Source: Osmia lignaria lignaria
Taxonomy: Eukaryota; Arthropoda; Insecta; Hymenoptera; Megachilidae
NCBI RefSeq assembly: GCF_051020975.1
Contig: NW_027478166.1
Coordinates: forward strand, 1,117,501-1,181,500
Direction: 5' to 3'
DNA: 64,000 nucleotides
Translations under genes and position numbers: made by a program
Notes under the pieces: generated by a model
Told to the model about the DNA's origin: nothing
The model's database searches: none
Seen by the model: the letters and a program-made list of their open reading frames with translations, nothing else
Shown: positions 8,968 to 20,560 of the stretch, in pieces
How the letters are laid out: every line of letters starts with the position of its first letter
Position numbering within the stretch: the stretch's first letter is position 1

Positions 8968-9933
8968 GATCAGATGCGTAGTTCTCGAGATATATCAAGA
9001 TATTTAAAAGTTCCGAAGCCGCACCAACATAATAGAGATACAGAAACACCGTGGCCCCTTTCTTTGAGATAACTCTGCACTATTGCGAGCTGGAAATGCT
9101 ACTTCCAGCTTAGCTGTGCAGAAGAAGAACAACAAGAAGAAGAAATATCTCGAAATATGTCCGTCAGGCCCCTTCCCTTGAGATATATCTGCAAATATCT
9201 CGGAAACGAAGCGAGCTATGGCAAAATGTTAAGAAACCTTTTTTGTAGAGAATTATGTTTCCTACAATTTATGTTCTATGATATTTTTTGATCAGAAGCG
9301 TAGTTTTCGAGATATATCGAGATATTTAAAAGTTCCGAAGCCGCACCAACATAATAGAGATACAGAAACACCGTGGCCCCTTTCTTTGAGATAACTCTGC
9401 ACTAGTGCGAGCCGCAAATGCCACTTCCAGCTTAGCTGTGCAGAAGAAGAACAACAAGAAGAAGAAATATCTCGAAATATGTCCGTCAGGCCCCTTCCCT
9501 TGAGATAAATCTGCAAATATCTCGGAAACGAAGAGGGCTATGGCAAAATGTTAAGAGACCTTTTTTGTAGAGAATTATGTTTCCTACTTTTTATGTTCTA
9601 TGATATTTTTTGATCAGATGCGTAGTTCTCGAGATATATCAAGATATTTAAAAGTTCCGAAGCCGCACCAACATAATAGAGATACAGAAACACCGTGGCC
9701 CCTTTCTTTGAGATAACTCTGCACTATTGCGAGCTGGAAATGCCACTTCCAGTTTAGCTGTGCAGAAGAAGAACAACAAGAAGAAGAAATATCTCGAAAT
9801 ATGTCCGTCAGGCCCCTTCGCTAGAGATAAATCTGCAAATATCTCGGAAACGAAGCGAGCTATGGCAAAATGTTAAGAGACCTTTTTTGTAGAGAATTAA
9901 GTTTCCTACTTTTTATCTTCTATGATATTTTTT
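8324..9933 (+). repeat. Five-monomer segment duplicated at 24105-25714
   Basis: Monomers 26-30 match monomers 75-79 in order. They share GAAGAGGGC, TTCCATGAT after the first only, CTAGAG in the second, GCTACTTCC with GTTAAGAAACC in the third, and CTTCGCTAGAG in the fifth. The offset is 15781 bp (49 monomers plus 3 bases). Confidence 0.92.
8968..9933 (+). repeat. Three-monomer block (966 bp), middle of the 4/3/4 series
   Basis: Same order as the flanking four-monomer blocks but lacking the second monomer. Its first monomer has the GCTACTTCC body with the GTTAAGAAACC tail of the missing monomer, so it looks like a fusion that deleted one unit. The last monomer has the private CTTCGCTAGAG. Confidence 0.88.
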
Positions 9934-11221
9934 GATCAGATGCGCAGTTCTCGAGATATATCAAGATATTTAAAAGTTCCGAAGCCGCACCAACATAATA
10001 GAGATACAGAAACACCGTGGCCCCTTTCTTTGAGATAACTCTGCACTATTGCGAGCTGGAAATGCTACTTCCAGCTTAGCTGTGCAGAAGAAGAACAACA
10101 AGAAGAAGAAATATCTCGAAATATGTCCGTCAGGCCCCTTCCCTTGAGATATATCTGCAAATATCTCGGAAACGAAGCGAGCTATGGCAAAATGTTAAGA
10201 GACCTTTTTTGTAGAGAATTATGTTTCCTACAATTTATGTTCTATGATATTTTTTGATCAGAAGCGTAGTTTTCGAGATATATCGAGATATTTAAAAGTT
10301 CCGAAGCCGCACCAACATAATAGAGATACAGAAACACCGTGGCCCCTTTCTTTGAGATAACTCTGCACTATTGCGAGCTGCAAATGCCACTTCCAGCTTA
10401 GCTGTGCAGAAGAAGAACAACAAGAAGAAGAAATATCTCGAAATATGTCCGTCAGGCCCCTTCCCTTGAGATATATCTGCAAATATCTCGGAAACGAAGC
10501 GAGCTATGGCAAAATGTTAAGAAACCTTTTTTGTAGAGAATGATGTTTCCTACAATTTATGTTCTATGATATTTTTTGATCAGAAGCGTAGTTTTCGAGA
10601 TATATCGAGATATTTAAAAGTTCCGAAGCCGCACCAACATAATAGAGATACAGAAACACCGTGGCCCCTTTCTTTGAGATAACTCTGCACTAGTGCGAGC
10701 CGCAAATGCCACTTCCAGCTTAGCTGTGCAGAAGAAGAACAACAAGAAGAAGAAATATCTCGAAATATGTCCGTCAGGCCCCTTCCCTTGAGATAAATCT
10801 GCAAATATCTCGGAAACGAAGAGGGCTATGGCAAAATGTTAAGAGACCTTTTTTGTAGAGAATTATGTTTCCTACTTTTTATGTTCCATGATATTTTTTG
10901 ATCAGATGCGTAGTTCTCGAGATATATCAAGATATTTAAAAGTTCCGAAGCCGCACCAACATAATAGAGATACAGAAACACCGTGGCCCCTTTCTTTGAG
11001 ATAACTCTGCACTATTGCGAGCTGGAAATGCCACTTCCAGTTTAGCTGTGCAGAAGAAGAACAACAAGAAGAAGAAATATCTCGAAATATGTCCGTCAGG
11101 CCCCTTCCCTAGAGATAAATCTGCAAATATCTCGCAAACGAAGCGAGCTATGGCAAAATGTTAAGAGACCTTTTTTGTAGAGAATTAAGTTTCCTACTTT
11201 TTATGTTCTATGATATTTTTT
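9934..11221 (+). repeat. Four-monomer block (1288 bp), copy 2 of the 4/3/4 series
   Basis: Repeats 7680-8967 in order, including the GAATGATG tail and the TTCCATGAT junction (near 10887). Its first monomer has GATGCGCAG, a head variant that later characterises 25.7-43 kb. Confidence 0.88.
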
Positions 11222-11864
11222 GATCAGATGCGTAGTTCTCGAGATATATCAAGATATTTAAAAGTTCCGAAGCCGCACCAACATAGTAGAGATACAGAAA
11301 CACCGTGGCCCCTTTCTTTGAGATAACTCTGCACTATTGCGAGCTGTAAATGCCACTTCCAGCTTAGCTGTGCAGAAGAAGAACAACAAGAAGAAGAAAT
11401 ATCTCGAAATATGTCCGTCAGGACCCTTCCCTTGAGATAAATCTGCAAATATCTCGGAAACGAAGCGAGCTATTGCAAAACGTTAAGAGACCTTTTTTGT
11501 AGAGAATTAAGTTTCCTACTTTTTATGTTCTATGATATTTTTTGATCAGATGCGTAGTTCTCGAGATATATCAAGATATTTAAAAGTCCGAAGCCGCACC
11601 AACATAATAGAGATACAGAAACACCGTGGCCCCTTTCTTTGCGATAACTGTGCACTATTGCGAGCTGCAAATGCCACTTCCAGCTTAGTTGTGCAGAAGA
11701 AGAACAACAAGAAGAAGAAATATCTCGAAATATGTCCGTCAGGCCCCTTCCCTTGAGATAAATCTGCAAATATCTCGGAAACGAAGCGAGCTATGGCAAA
11801 ATGTTAAGAGACCTTTTTTGTAGAGAATTAAGTTTCCTACTTTTTATCTTCTATGATATTTTCT
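11222..11864 (+). repeat. Two transition monomers (35-36)
   Basis: Monomer 35 is A-type with CATAGTAG and CAGGACCC. Monomer 36 lacks one T (AAAAGTCCG near 11583) and has private changes TGCGATAACTG and GCTTAGTTGTG. I see no other feature here. Confidence 0.8.
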
Positions 11865-14441
11865 GATCAGATTCGTAGTTCTCGAGATATATCAAGATAT
11901 TTAAAAGTTCCGAAGCCGCACCAACATAATAGAGATACAGAAACACCGTGGCCCCTCTCTTTGACATAACTCTGCACTATTGCGAGCTGGAAATGCCACT
12001 TCCAGTTTAGCTGTGCAGAAGAAGAACAACAAAAAGAAGAAATATCTCGAAATATGTCCGTCAGGCCCCTTCCCTTGAGATATATCTGCAAATATCTCGG
12101 AAACGAAGCGAGCTATGGCAAAATGTTAAGAGACCTTTTTTGTAGAGAATTAAGTTTCCTACTTTTTATGTTCTATGGTATTTTTTGATCAGATGCGTAG
12201 TTGTCGAGATATATCAAGATATTTAAAAGTTCCGAAGCAGCACCAACATAATAGAGATACAGAAACACCGTGGCCCCTTTCTTTGAGATAACTCTGCACT
12301 ATTGCGAGCTGTAAATGCCACTTCCAGCTTAGCTGTGCAGAAGAAGAACAACAAGAAGAAGAAATATCTCGAAATATGCCCGTCAGGCCCCTTCCCTTGA
12401 GATATATCTGCAAATATCTCGGAAACGAAGCGAGCTATGGCAAAATGTTAAGAGACCTTTTTTGTAGAGAATTATGTTTCCTACAATTTATGTTCTATGA
12501 TCTTTTTTGATCAGAAGCGTAGTTTTCGAGATATATCGAGATATTTAAAAGTTCCGAAGCCGCACCAACATAATAGAGATACAGAAACACCGTGGCCCCT
12601 TTCTTTGAGATCACTCTGCACTAGTGCGAGCCGCAAATGCCACTTCCAGCGTAGCTGTGCACAAGAAGCACAACAAGAAGAAGAAATATCTCGAAATATG
12701 TCCGTCAGGCCCCTTGCCTTGAGATAAATCTGCAAATATCTCGGAAACGAAGCGAGCTATGGCAAAATGTTAAGAGACCTTTTTTGTAGAGAATAATATT
12801 TCCTACAATTTACGTTCTATGATATTTTTTGATCAGAAGCGTAGTTTTCGAGATATATCGAGATATTTAAAAGTTCCGAAGCCGCACCAACATAATAGAG
12901 ATACAGAAACACCGTGGCCCCTTTCTTTGAGATAACTCTGCACTATTGCGAGCTGGAAATGCCACTTCCAGTTTAGCTGTGCAGAAGAAGATCAACAAGA
13001 AGAAGAAATATCTCGAAATATGTCCGTTAGGCCCCTTCCCTTGAGATAAATCTGCAAATATCTCGGAAACGAAGCGAGCTATGGCAAAATGTTAAGAGAC
13101 CTTTTTTGTAGAGAATTAAGTTTCCTACTTTTTATGTTCTATGATATTTTTTGATCAGAAGCGTAGTTTTCGAGATATATCGAGATATTTAAAAGTTCCG
13201 AAGCCGCACCAACATAATAAAGATACAGAAACACCGTGGCCCCTTTCTTTGAGATAACTCTGCACTAGTGCGAGCCGCAAATGCCACTTCCAGCTTAGCT
13301 GTGCAGAAGAAGAACAACAAGAAGAAGAAATATCTCGAAATATGTCCGTCAGGCCAGTTCCTTTGAGCTGAATCTGCAAATATCTCGGAAACGAAGCGAG
13401 CTATGGCAAAATGTTAAGAGACGTTTTTTGTAGAGAATTATGTTTCCTACAATTTATGTTCTATGATATTTTTTGATCAGAAGCGTAGTTTTCGAGGTAT
13501 ATCGAGATATTTAAAAGTTCCGAAGCCGCACCAACATAATAGGGATACAGAAACACCGTGGCCCCTTTCTTTGAGATAACTCTGCACTAGTGCGAGCCGC
13601 AAATGCCACTTCCAGCTTAGCTGTGCAGAAGAAGAACAACAAGAAGAAGAAATATCTCGAAATATGTCCGTCAGGCCCCTTCCCTTGAGATAAATCTGCA
13701 AATATCTCGGAAACGAAGCGAGCTATGGCAAAATGTTAACAGACCTTTTTTGTAGAGAATTAAGTTTCCTACTTTTTATGTTCTATGATATTTTTTGATC
13801 AGATGCGTAGTTCTCGAGATATATCAAGATATTTAAAAGTTCCGAAGCCGCACCAACATAGTAGAGATACAGAAACACCGTGGCCCCTTTCTTTGAGATA
13901 ACTCTGCACTATTGCGAGCTGTAAATGCCACTTCCAGCTTAGCTGTGCAGAAGAAGAACAACAAGAAGAAGAAATATCTCGAAATATGTCCGTCAGGCCC
14001 CTTCCCTTGAGATATATCTGCAAATATCTCGGAAACGAAGCGAGCTATGGCAAAATGTTAAGAGACCTTTTTTGTAGAGAATTATATTTCCTCCAATTTA
14101 TGTTCTATGATATTTTTTGATCAGAAGCGTAGTTCTCGAGATAGATCAAGATACTTAAAAGTTCCGAAGCCGCACCAAACATAATAGAGATACAGAAACA
14201 CCGTGGCCCCTCTCTTTGAGATAACTCTGCACTATTGCGAGCTGCAAATGCCACTTCCAGCTTAGCTGTGCAGAAGAAGAACAACAAGAAGAAGAAATAT
14301 CTCGAAATATGTCCGTCAGGCCCCTTCCCTTGAGATAAATCTGCAAATATCTCGGAAACGAAGCGAGCTATGGCAAAATGTTAAGAGACCTTTTTTGTAG
14401 AGAATTAAGTTTCCTACTTTTTATCTTCTATGATATTTTCT
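11865..14441 (+). repeat. Eight-monomer block, first copy
   Basis: Monomers 37-44. Order: GATTCG head with AACAAAAAG, TTGTCGAG head with ATGCCCGTC, CTTGCCTTG variant with ACAAGAAGCAC, F variant on a B head, Q variant, GAGGTATATC variant, CATAGTAG variant, C-type. It aligns with 14764-17340 with one unit lost on each side, at different places. Confidence 0.87.
13797..14118 (+). repeat. Fusion monomer 43 (left of 51-type, right of 52-type)
   Basis: CATAGTAG, GCTGTAAATG and GAGATATATC match monomer 51, while the tail ATATTTCCTCC matches monomer 52. At this point the first block has one monomer where the second block has two. The switch lies between about 14015 and 14083. Confidence 0.8.
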
Positions 14442-14763
14442 GATCAGATTCGTAGTTCTCGAGATATATCAAGATATTTAAAAGTTCCGAAGCCGCACCA
14501 ACATAATAGAGATACAGAAACACCGTGGCCCCTCTCTTTGACATAACTCTGCACTATTGCGAGCTGGAAATGCCACTTCCAGTTTAGCTGTGCAGAAGAA
14601 GAACAACAAAAAGAAGAAATATCTCGAAATATGTCCGTCAGGCCCCTTCCCTTGAGATATATCTGCAAATATCTCGGAAACGAAGCGAGCTATGGCAAAA
14701 TGTTAAGAGACCTTTTTTGTAGAGAATTAAGTTTCCTACTTTTTATCTTCTATGATATTTTCT
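14442..14763 (+). repeat. Single-monomer tandem duplication
   Basis: Monomers 45 and 46 (14764-15085) appear identical through the body: GATTCG, TTTGACATAAC, F middle, AACAAAAAG. They match monomer 37. They differ only in the tail, where each takes the junction appropriate to its right neighbour (TTATCTTC with TTCTGATC versus TTATGTTC with TATGGTATT). This is the smallest duplication in the window. Confidence 0.88.
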
Positions 14764-16373
14764 GATCAGATTCGTAGTTCTCGAGATATATCAAGATATT
14801 TAAAAGTTCCGAAGCCGCACCAACATAATAGAGATACAGAAACACCGTGGCCCCTCTCTTTGACATAACTCTGCACTATTGCGAGCTGGAAATGCCACTT
14901 CCAGTTTAGCTGTGCAGAAGAAGAACAACAAAAAGAAGAAATATCTCGAAATATGTCCGTCAGGCCCCTTCCCTTGAGATATATCTGCAAATATCTCGGA
15001 AACGAAGCGAGCTATGGCAAAATGTTAAGAGACCTTTTTTGTAGAGAATTAAGTTTCCTACTTTTTATGTTCTATGGTATTTTTTGATCAGATGCGTAGT
15101 TGTCGAGATATATCAAGATATTTAAAAGTTCCGAAGCCGCACCAACATAATAGAGATACAGAAACACCGTGGCCCCTTTCTTTGAGATAACTCTGCACTA
15201 TTGCGAGCTGTAAATGCCACTTCCAGCTTAGCTGTGCAGAAGAAGAACAACAAGAAGAAGAAATATCTCGAAATATGCCCGTCAGGCCCCTTGCCTTGAG
15301 ATAAATCTGCAAATATCTCGGAAACGAAGCGAGCTATGGCAAAATGTTAAGAGACCTTTTTTGTAGAGAATAATATTTCCTACAATTTACGTTCTATGAT
15401 ATTTTTTGATCAGAAGCGTAGTTTTCGAGATATATCGAGATATTTAAAAGTTCCGAAGCCGCACCAACATAATAGAGATACAGAAACACCGTGGCCCCTT
15501 TCTTTGAGATAACTCTGCACTATTGCGAGCTGGAAATGCCACTTCCAGTTTAGCTGTGCAGAAGAAGAACAACAAGAAGAAGAAATATCTCGAAATATGT
15601 CCGTTAGGCCCCTTCCCTTGAGATAAATCTGCAAATATCTCGGAAACGAAGCGAGCTATGGCAAAATGTTAAGAGACCTTTTTTGTAGAGAATTAAGTTT
15701 CCTACTTTTTATGTTCTATGATATTTTTTGATCAGAAGCGTAGTTTTCGAGATATATCGAGATATTTAAAAGTTCCGAAGCCGCACCAACATAATAAAGA
15801 TACAGAAACACCGTGGCCCCTTTCTTTGAGATAACTCTGCACTAGTGCGAGCCGCAAATGCCACTTCCAGCTTAGCTGTGCAGAAGAAGAACAGCAAGAA
15901 GAAGAAATATCTCGAAATATGTCCGTCAGGCCAGTTCCTTTGAGCTGAATCTGCAAATATCTCGGAAACGAAGCGAGCTATGGCAAAATGTTAAGAGACG
16001 TTTTTTGTAGAGAATTATGTTTCCTACAATTTATGTTCTATGATATTTTTTGATCAGAAGCGTAGTTTTCGAGGTATATCGAGATATTTAAAAGTTCCGA
16101 AGCCGCACCAACATAATAGGGATACAGAAACACCGTGGCCCCTTTCTTTGAGATAACTCTGCACTAGTGCGAGCCGCAAATGCCACTTCCAGCTTAGCTG
16201 TGCAGAAGAAGAACAACAAGAAGAAGAAATATCTCGAAATATGTCCGTCAGGCCCCTTCCCTTGAGATAAATCTGCAAATATCTCGGAAACGAAGCGAGC
16301 TATGGCAAAATGTTAACAGACCTTTTTTGTAGAGAATTAAGTTTCCTACTTTTTATGTTCTATGATATTTTTT
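14764..16373 (+). repeat. Second copy of the 11.9-14.4 kb block, first part
   Basis: Monomers 46-50 follow monomers 37-42, except that monomers 38 and 39 are represented by the single fusion monomer 47 (15086-15407). After the fusion the offset changes from nine monomers to eight (12833 to 15410 is 2577 bp). Confidence 0.88.
15086..15407 (+). repeat. Fusion monomer 47 (left of 38, right of 39)
   Basis: The left part has TTGTCGAG, GCTGTAAATG and ATGCCCGTC, as in monomer 38. The right part has CTTGCCTTG, GAGAATAATATTTCC and TTTACGTTC, as in monomer 39. The switch lies between ATGCCCGTC and CTTGCCTTG, a window of about 20 bases near 15275-15297. A product of unequal crossing over that removed one 322-bp unit is the simplest reading. 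Confidence 0.85.
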
Positions 16374-18306
16374 GATCAGATGCGTAGTTCTCGAGATATA
16401 TCAAGATATTTAAAAGTTCCGAAGCCGCACCAACATAGTAGAGATACAGAAACACCGTGGCCCCTTTCTTTGAGATAACTCTGCACTATTGCGAGCTGTA
16501 AATGCCACTTCCAGCTTAGCTGTGCAGAAGAAGAACAACAAGAAGAAGAAATATCTCGAAATATGTCCGTCAGGCCCCTTCCCTTGAGATATATCTGCAA
16601 ATATCTCGGAAACGAAGCGAGCTATGGCAAAATGTTAAGAGACCTTTTTTGTAGAGAATTATGTTTCCTACAATTTATGTTCTATGATCTTTTTTGATCA
16701 GAAGCGTAGTTTTCAAGATATATCGAGATATTTAAAAGTTCCGAAGCCGCACCAACATAATAGAGATACAGAAACACCGTGGCCCCTTTCTTTGAGATAA
16801 CTCTGCACTAGTGCGAGCCGCAAATGCCACTTCCAGCTTAGCTGTGCAGAAGAAGAACAACAAGAAGAAGAAATATCTCGAAATATGTCCGTCAGGCCCC
16901 TTGCCTTGAGATAAATCTGCAAATATCTCGGAAACGAAGCGAGCTATGGCAAAATGTTAAGAGACCTTTTTTGTAGAGAATTATATTTCCTCCAATTTAT
17001 GTTCTATGATATTTTTTGATCAGAAGCGTAGTTCTCGAGATAGATCAAGATACTTAAAAGTTCCGAAGCCGCACCAAACATAATAGAGATACAGAAACAC
17101 CGTGGCCCCTCTCTTTGAGATAACTCTGCACTATTGCGAGCTGCAAATGCCACTTCCAGCTTAGCTGTGCAGAAGAAGAACAACAAGAAGAAGAAATATC
17201 TCGAAATATGTCCGTCAGGCCCCTTCCCTTGAGATAAATCTGCAAATATCTCGGAAACGAAGCGACCTATGGCAAAATGTTAACAGACCTTTTTTGTAGA
17301 GAATTAAGTTTCCTACTTTTTATGTTCTATGATATTTTTTGATCAGATGCGTAGTTCTCGAGATATATCAAGATATTTAAAAGTTCCGAAGCCGCACCAA
17401 CATAATAGAGATACAGAAACACCGTGGCCCCTTTCTTTGAGATAACTCTGCACTATTGCGAGCTGGAAATGCCACTTCCAGTTTAGCTGTGCAGAAGAAG
17501 AACAACAAGAAGAAGAAATATCTCGAAATATGTCCGTTAGGCCCCTTCCCTTGAGATAAATCTGCAAATATCTCGGAAACGAAGCGAGCTATGGCAAAAT
17601 GTTAAGAGACCTTTTTTGTAGAGAATTAAGTTTCCTACTTTTTATGTTCTATGATATTTTTTGATCAGAAGCGGAGTTTTCGAGATATATCGAGATATTT
17701 AAAAGTTCCGAAGCCGCACCAACATAATAAAGATACAGAAACACCGTGGCCCCTTTCTTTGAGATAACTCTGCACTAGTGCGAGCCGCAAATGCCACTTC
17801 CAGCTTAGCTGTGCAGAAGAAGAACAACAAGAAGAAGAAATATCTCGAAATATGTCCGTCAGGCCAGTTCCTTTGAGCTGAATCTGCAAATATCTCGGAA
17901 ACGAAGCGAGCTATGGCAAAATGTTAAGAGACGTTTTTTGTAGAGAATTATGTTTCCTACAATTTATGTTCTATGATATTTTTTGATCAGAAGCGTAGTT
18001 TTCGAGGTATATCGAGATATTTAAAAGTTCCGAAGCCGCACCAACATAATAGGGATACAGAAACACCGTGGCCCCTTTCTTTGAGATAACTCTGCACTAG
18101 TGCGAGCCGCAAATGCCACTTCCAGCTTAGCTGTGCAGAAGAAGAACAACAAGAAGAAGAAATATCTCGAAATATGTCCGTCAGGCCCCTTCCCTTGAGA
18201 TAAATCTGCAAATATCTCGGAAACAAAGCGAGCTATGGCAAAATGTTAACAGACCTTTTTTGTAGAGAATTAAGTTTCCTACTTTTTATGTTCTATGATA
18301 TTTTTT
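16374..18306 (+). repeat. Six-monomer block, right copy of the 16-kb-spaced duplication
   Basis: Monomers 51-56, the partner of 271-2203. Small differences since duplication include GAGACC versus GAGAAC at the end of the first monomer, GCGACC at 17266 and GCGGAG at 17672. Confidence 0.9.
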
Positions 18307-18628
18307 GATCAGATGCGTAGTTTTCGAGATATATCGAGATATTTAAAAGTTCCGAAGCCGCACCAACATAATAGAGATACAGAAACACCGTGGCCCCTTT
18401 CTTTGAGATAACTCTGCACTAGTGCGAGCCGCAAATGCCACTTCCAGCTTAGCTGTGCAGAAGAAGAACAACAAGAAGAAGAAATATCTCGAAATATGTC
18501 CGTCAGGCCCCTTCCCTTGAGATAAATCTGCAAATATCTCGGAAACGAAGCGAGCTATGGCAAAATGTTAACAGACCTTTTTTGTAGAGAATTAAGTTTC
18601 CTACTTTTTATGTTCTATGATATTTTTT
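18307..18628 (+). repeat. Hybrid-head monomer 57
   Basis: The head reads GATGCGTAGTTTTCGAG, A-type up to GTAGTT and B-type from TTCGAG. The body carries the R middle and the GTTAACAG tail. The same hybrid head occurs at 2204, 3813, 19273 and 20561, placing an old exchange point within a few bases of the TGATCA landmark. Confidence 0.82.
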
Positions 18629-19594
18629 GATCAGATGCGTAGTTCTCGAGATATATCAAGATATTTAAAAGTTCCGAAGCCGCACCAACATAATAGAGAT
18701 ACAGAAACACCGTGGCCCCTTTCTTTGAGATAACTCTGCACTATTGCGAGCTGGAAATGCCACTTCCAGTTTAGCTGTGCAGAAGAAGAACAACAAGAAG
18801 AAGAAATATCTCGAAATATGTCCGTTAGGCCCCTTCCCTTGAGATAAATCTGCAAATATCTCGGAAACGAAGCGAGCTATGGCAAAATGTTAAGAGACCT
18901 TTTTTGTAGAGAATTAAGTTTCCTACTTTTTATGTTCTATGATATTTTTTGATCAGAAGCGTAGTTTTCGAGATATATCGAGATATTTAAAAGTTCCGAA
19001 GCCGCACCAACATAATAAAGATACAGAAACACCGTGGCCCCTTTCTTTGAGATAACTCTGCACTAGTGCGAGCCGCAAATGCCACTTCCAGCTTAGCTGT
19101 GCAGAAGAAGAACAACAAGAAGAAGAAATATCTCGAAATATGTCCGTCAGGCCAGTTCCTTTGAGCTGAATCTGCAAATATCTCGGAAACGAAGCGAGCT
19201 ATGGCAAAATGTTAACAGACCTTTTTTGTAGAGAATTAAGTTTCCTACTTTTTATGTTCTATGATATTTTTTGATCAGATGCGTAGTTTTCGAGATATAT
19301 CGAGATATTTAAAAGTTCCGAAGCCGCACCAACATAATAGAGATACAGAAACACCGTGGCCCCTTTCTTTGAGATAACTCTGCACTAGTGCGAGCCGCAA
19401 ATGCCACTTCCAGCTTAGCTGTGCAGAAGAAGAACAACAAGAAGAAGAAATATCTCGAAATATGTCCGTCAGGCCCCTTCCCTTGAGATAAATCTGCAAA
19501 TATCTCGGAAACGAAGCGAGCTATGGCAAAATGTTAACAGACCTTTTTTGTAGAGAATTAAGTTTCCTACTTTTTATGTTCTATGATATTTTTT
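18629..19594 (+). repeat. Three-monomer block (966 bp) of a second 4/3/4 series
   Basis: Monomers 58-60: F variant, Q variant, hybrid-head variant. The flanking four-monomer blocks (17341-18628 and 19595-20882) have an additional GAGGTATATC monomer between Q and the hybrid head. The Q monomer here (18951-19272) ends with GTTAACAG and AAGTTTCC, the tail of the missing monomer, so it is a fusion. Confidence 0.85.
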
Positions 19595-20560
19595 GATCAG
19601 ATGCGTAGTTCTCGAGATATATCAAGATATTTAAAAGTTCCGAAGCCGCACCAACATAATAGAGATACAGAAACACCGTGGCCCCTTTCTTTGAGATAAC
19701 TCTGCACTATTGCGAGCTGGAAATGCCACTTCCAGTTTAGCTGTGCAGAAGAAGAACAACAAGAAGAAGAAATATCTCGAAATATGTCCGTTAGGCCCCT
19801 TCCCTTGAGATAAATCTGCAAATATCTCGGAAACGAAGCGAGCTATGGCAAAATGTTAAGAGACCTTTTTTGTAGAGAATTAAGTTTCCTACTTTTTATG
19901 TTCTATGATATTTTTTGATCAGAAGCGTAGTTTTCGAGATATATCGAGATATTTAAAAGTTCCGAAGCCGCACCAACATAATAAAGATACAGAAACACCG
20001 TGGCCCCTTTCTTTGAGATAACTCTGCACTAGTGCGAGCCGCAAATGCCACTTCCAGCTTAGCTGTGCAGAAGAAGAACAACAAGAAGAAGAAATATCTC
20101 GAAATATGTCCGTCAGGCCAGTTCCTTTGAGCTGAATCTGCAAATATCTCGGAAACGAAGCGAGCTATGGCAAAATGTTAAGAGACGTTTTTTGTAGAGA
20201 ATTATGTTTCCTACAATTTATGTTCTATGATATTTTTTGATCAGAAGCGTAGTTTTCGAGGTATATCGAGATATTTAAAAGTTCCGAAGCCGCACCAACA
20301 TAATAGGGATACAGAAACACCGTGACCCCTTTCTTTGAGATAACTCTGCACTAGTGCGAGCCGCAAATGCCACTTCCAGCTTAGCTGTGCAGAAGAAGAA
20401 CAACAAGAAGAAGAAATATCTCGAAATATGTCCGTCAGGCCCCTTCCCTTGAGATAAATCTGCAAATATCTCGGAAACAAAGCGAGCTATGGCAAAATGT
20501 TAACAGACCTTTTTTGTAGAGAATTAAGTTTCCTACTTTTTATGTTCTATGATATTTTTT
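19595..20560 (+). repeat. Start of the second four-monomer block of this series
   Basis: Monomers 61-63: F variant, Q variant, GAGGTATATC variant with GAAACAAAG. The fourth member, a hybrid-head monomer, opens the next entry. The third has a private CCGTGACCCC at 20322. Confidence 0.83.

Noticed and set aside
14442..15085. Assembly artefact as the explanation for identical neighbouring monomers
   Set aside because: It cannot be excluded from sequence alone, but the two monomers have different tails and the block order repeats in several places, which fits real duplication better. Long reads would decide.
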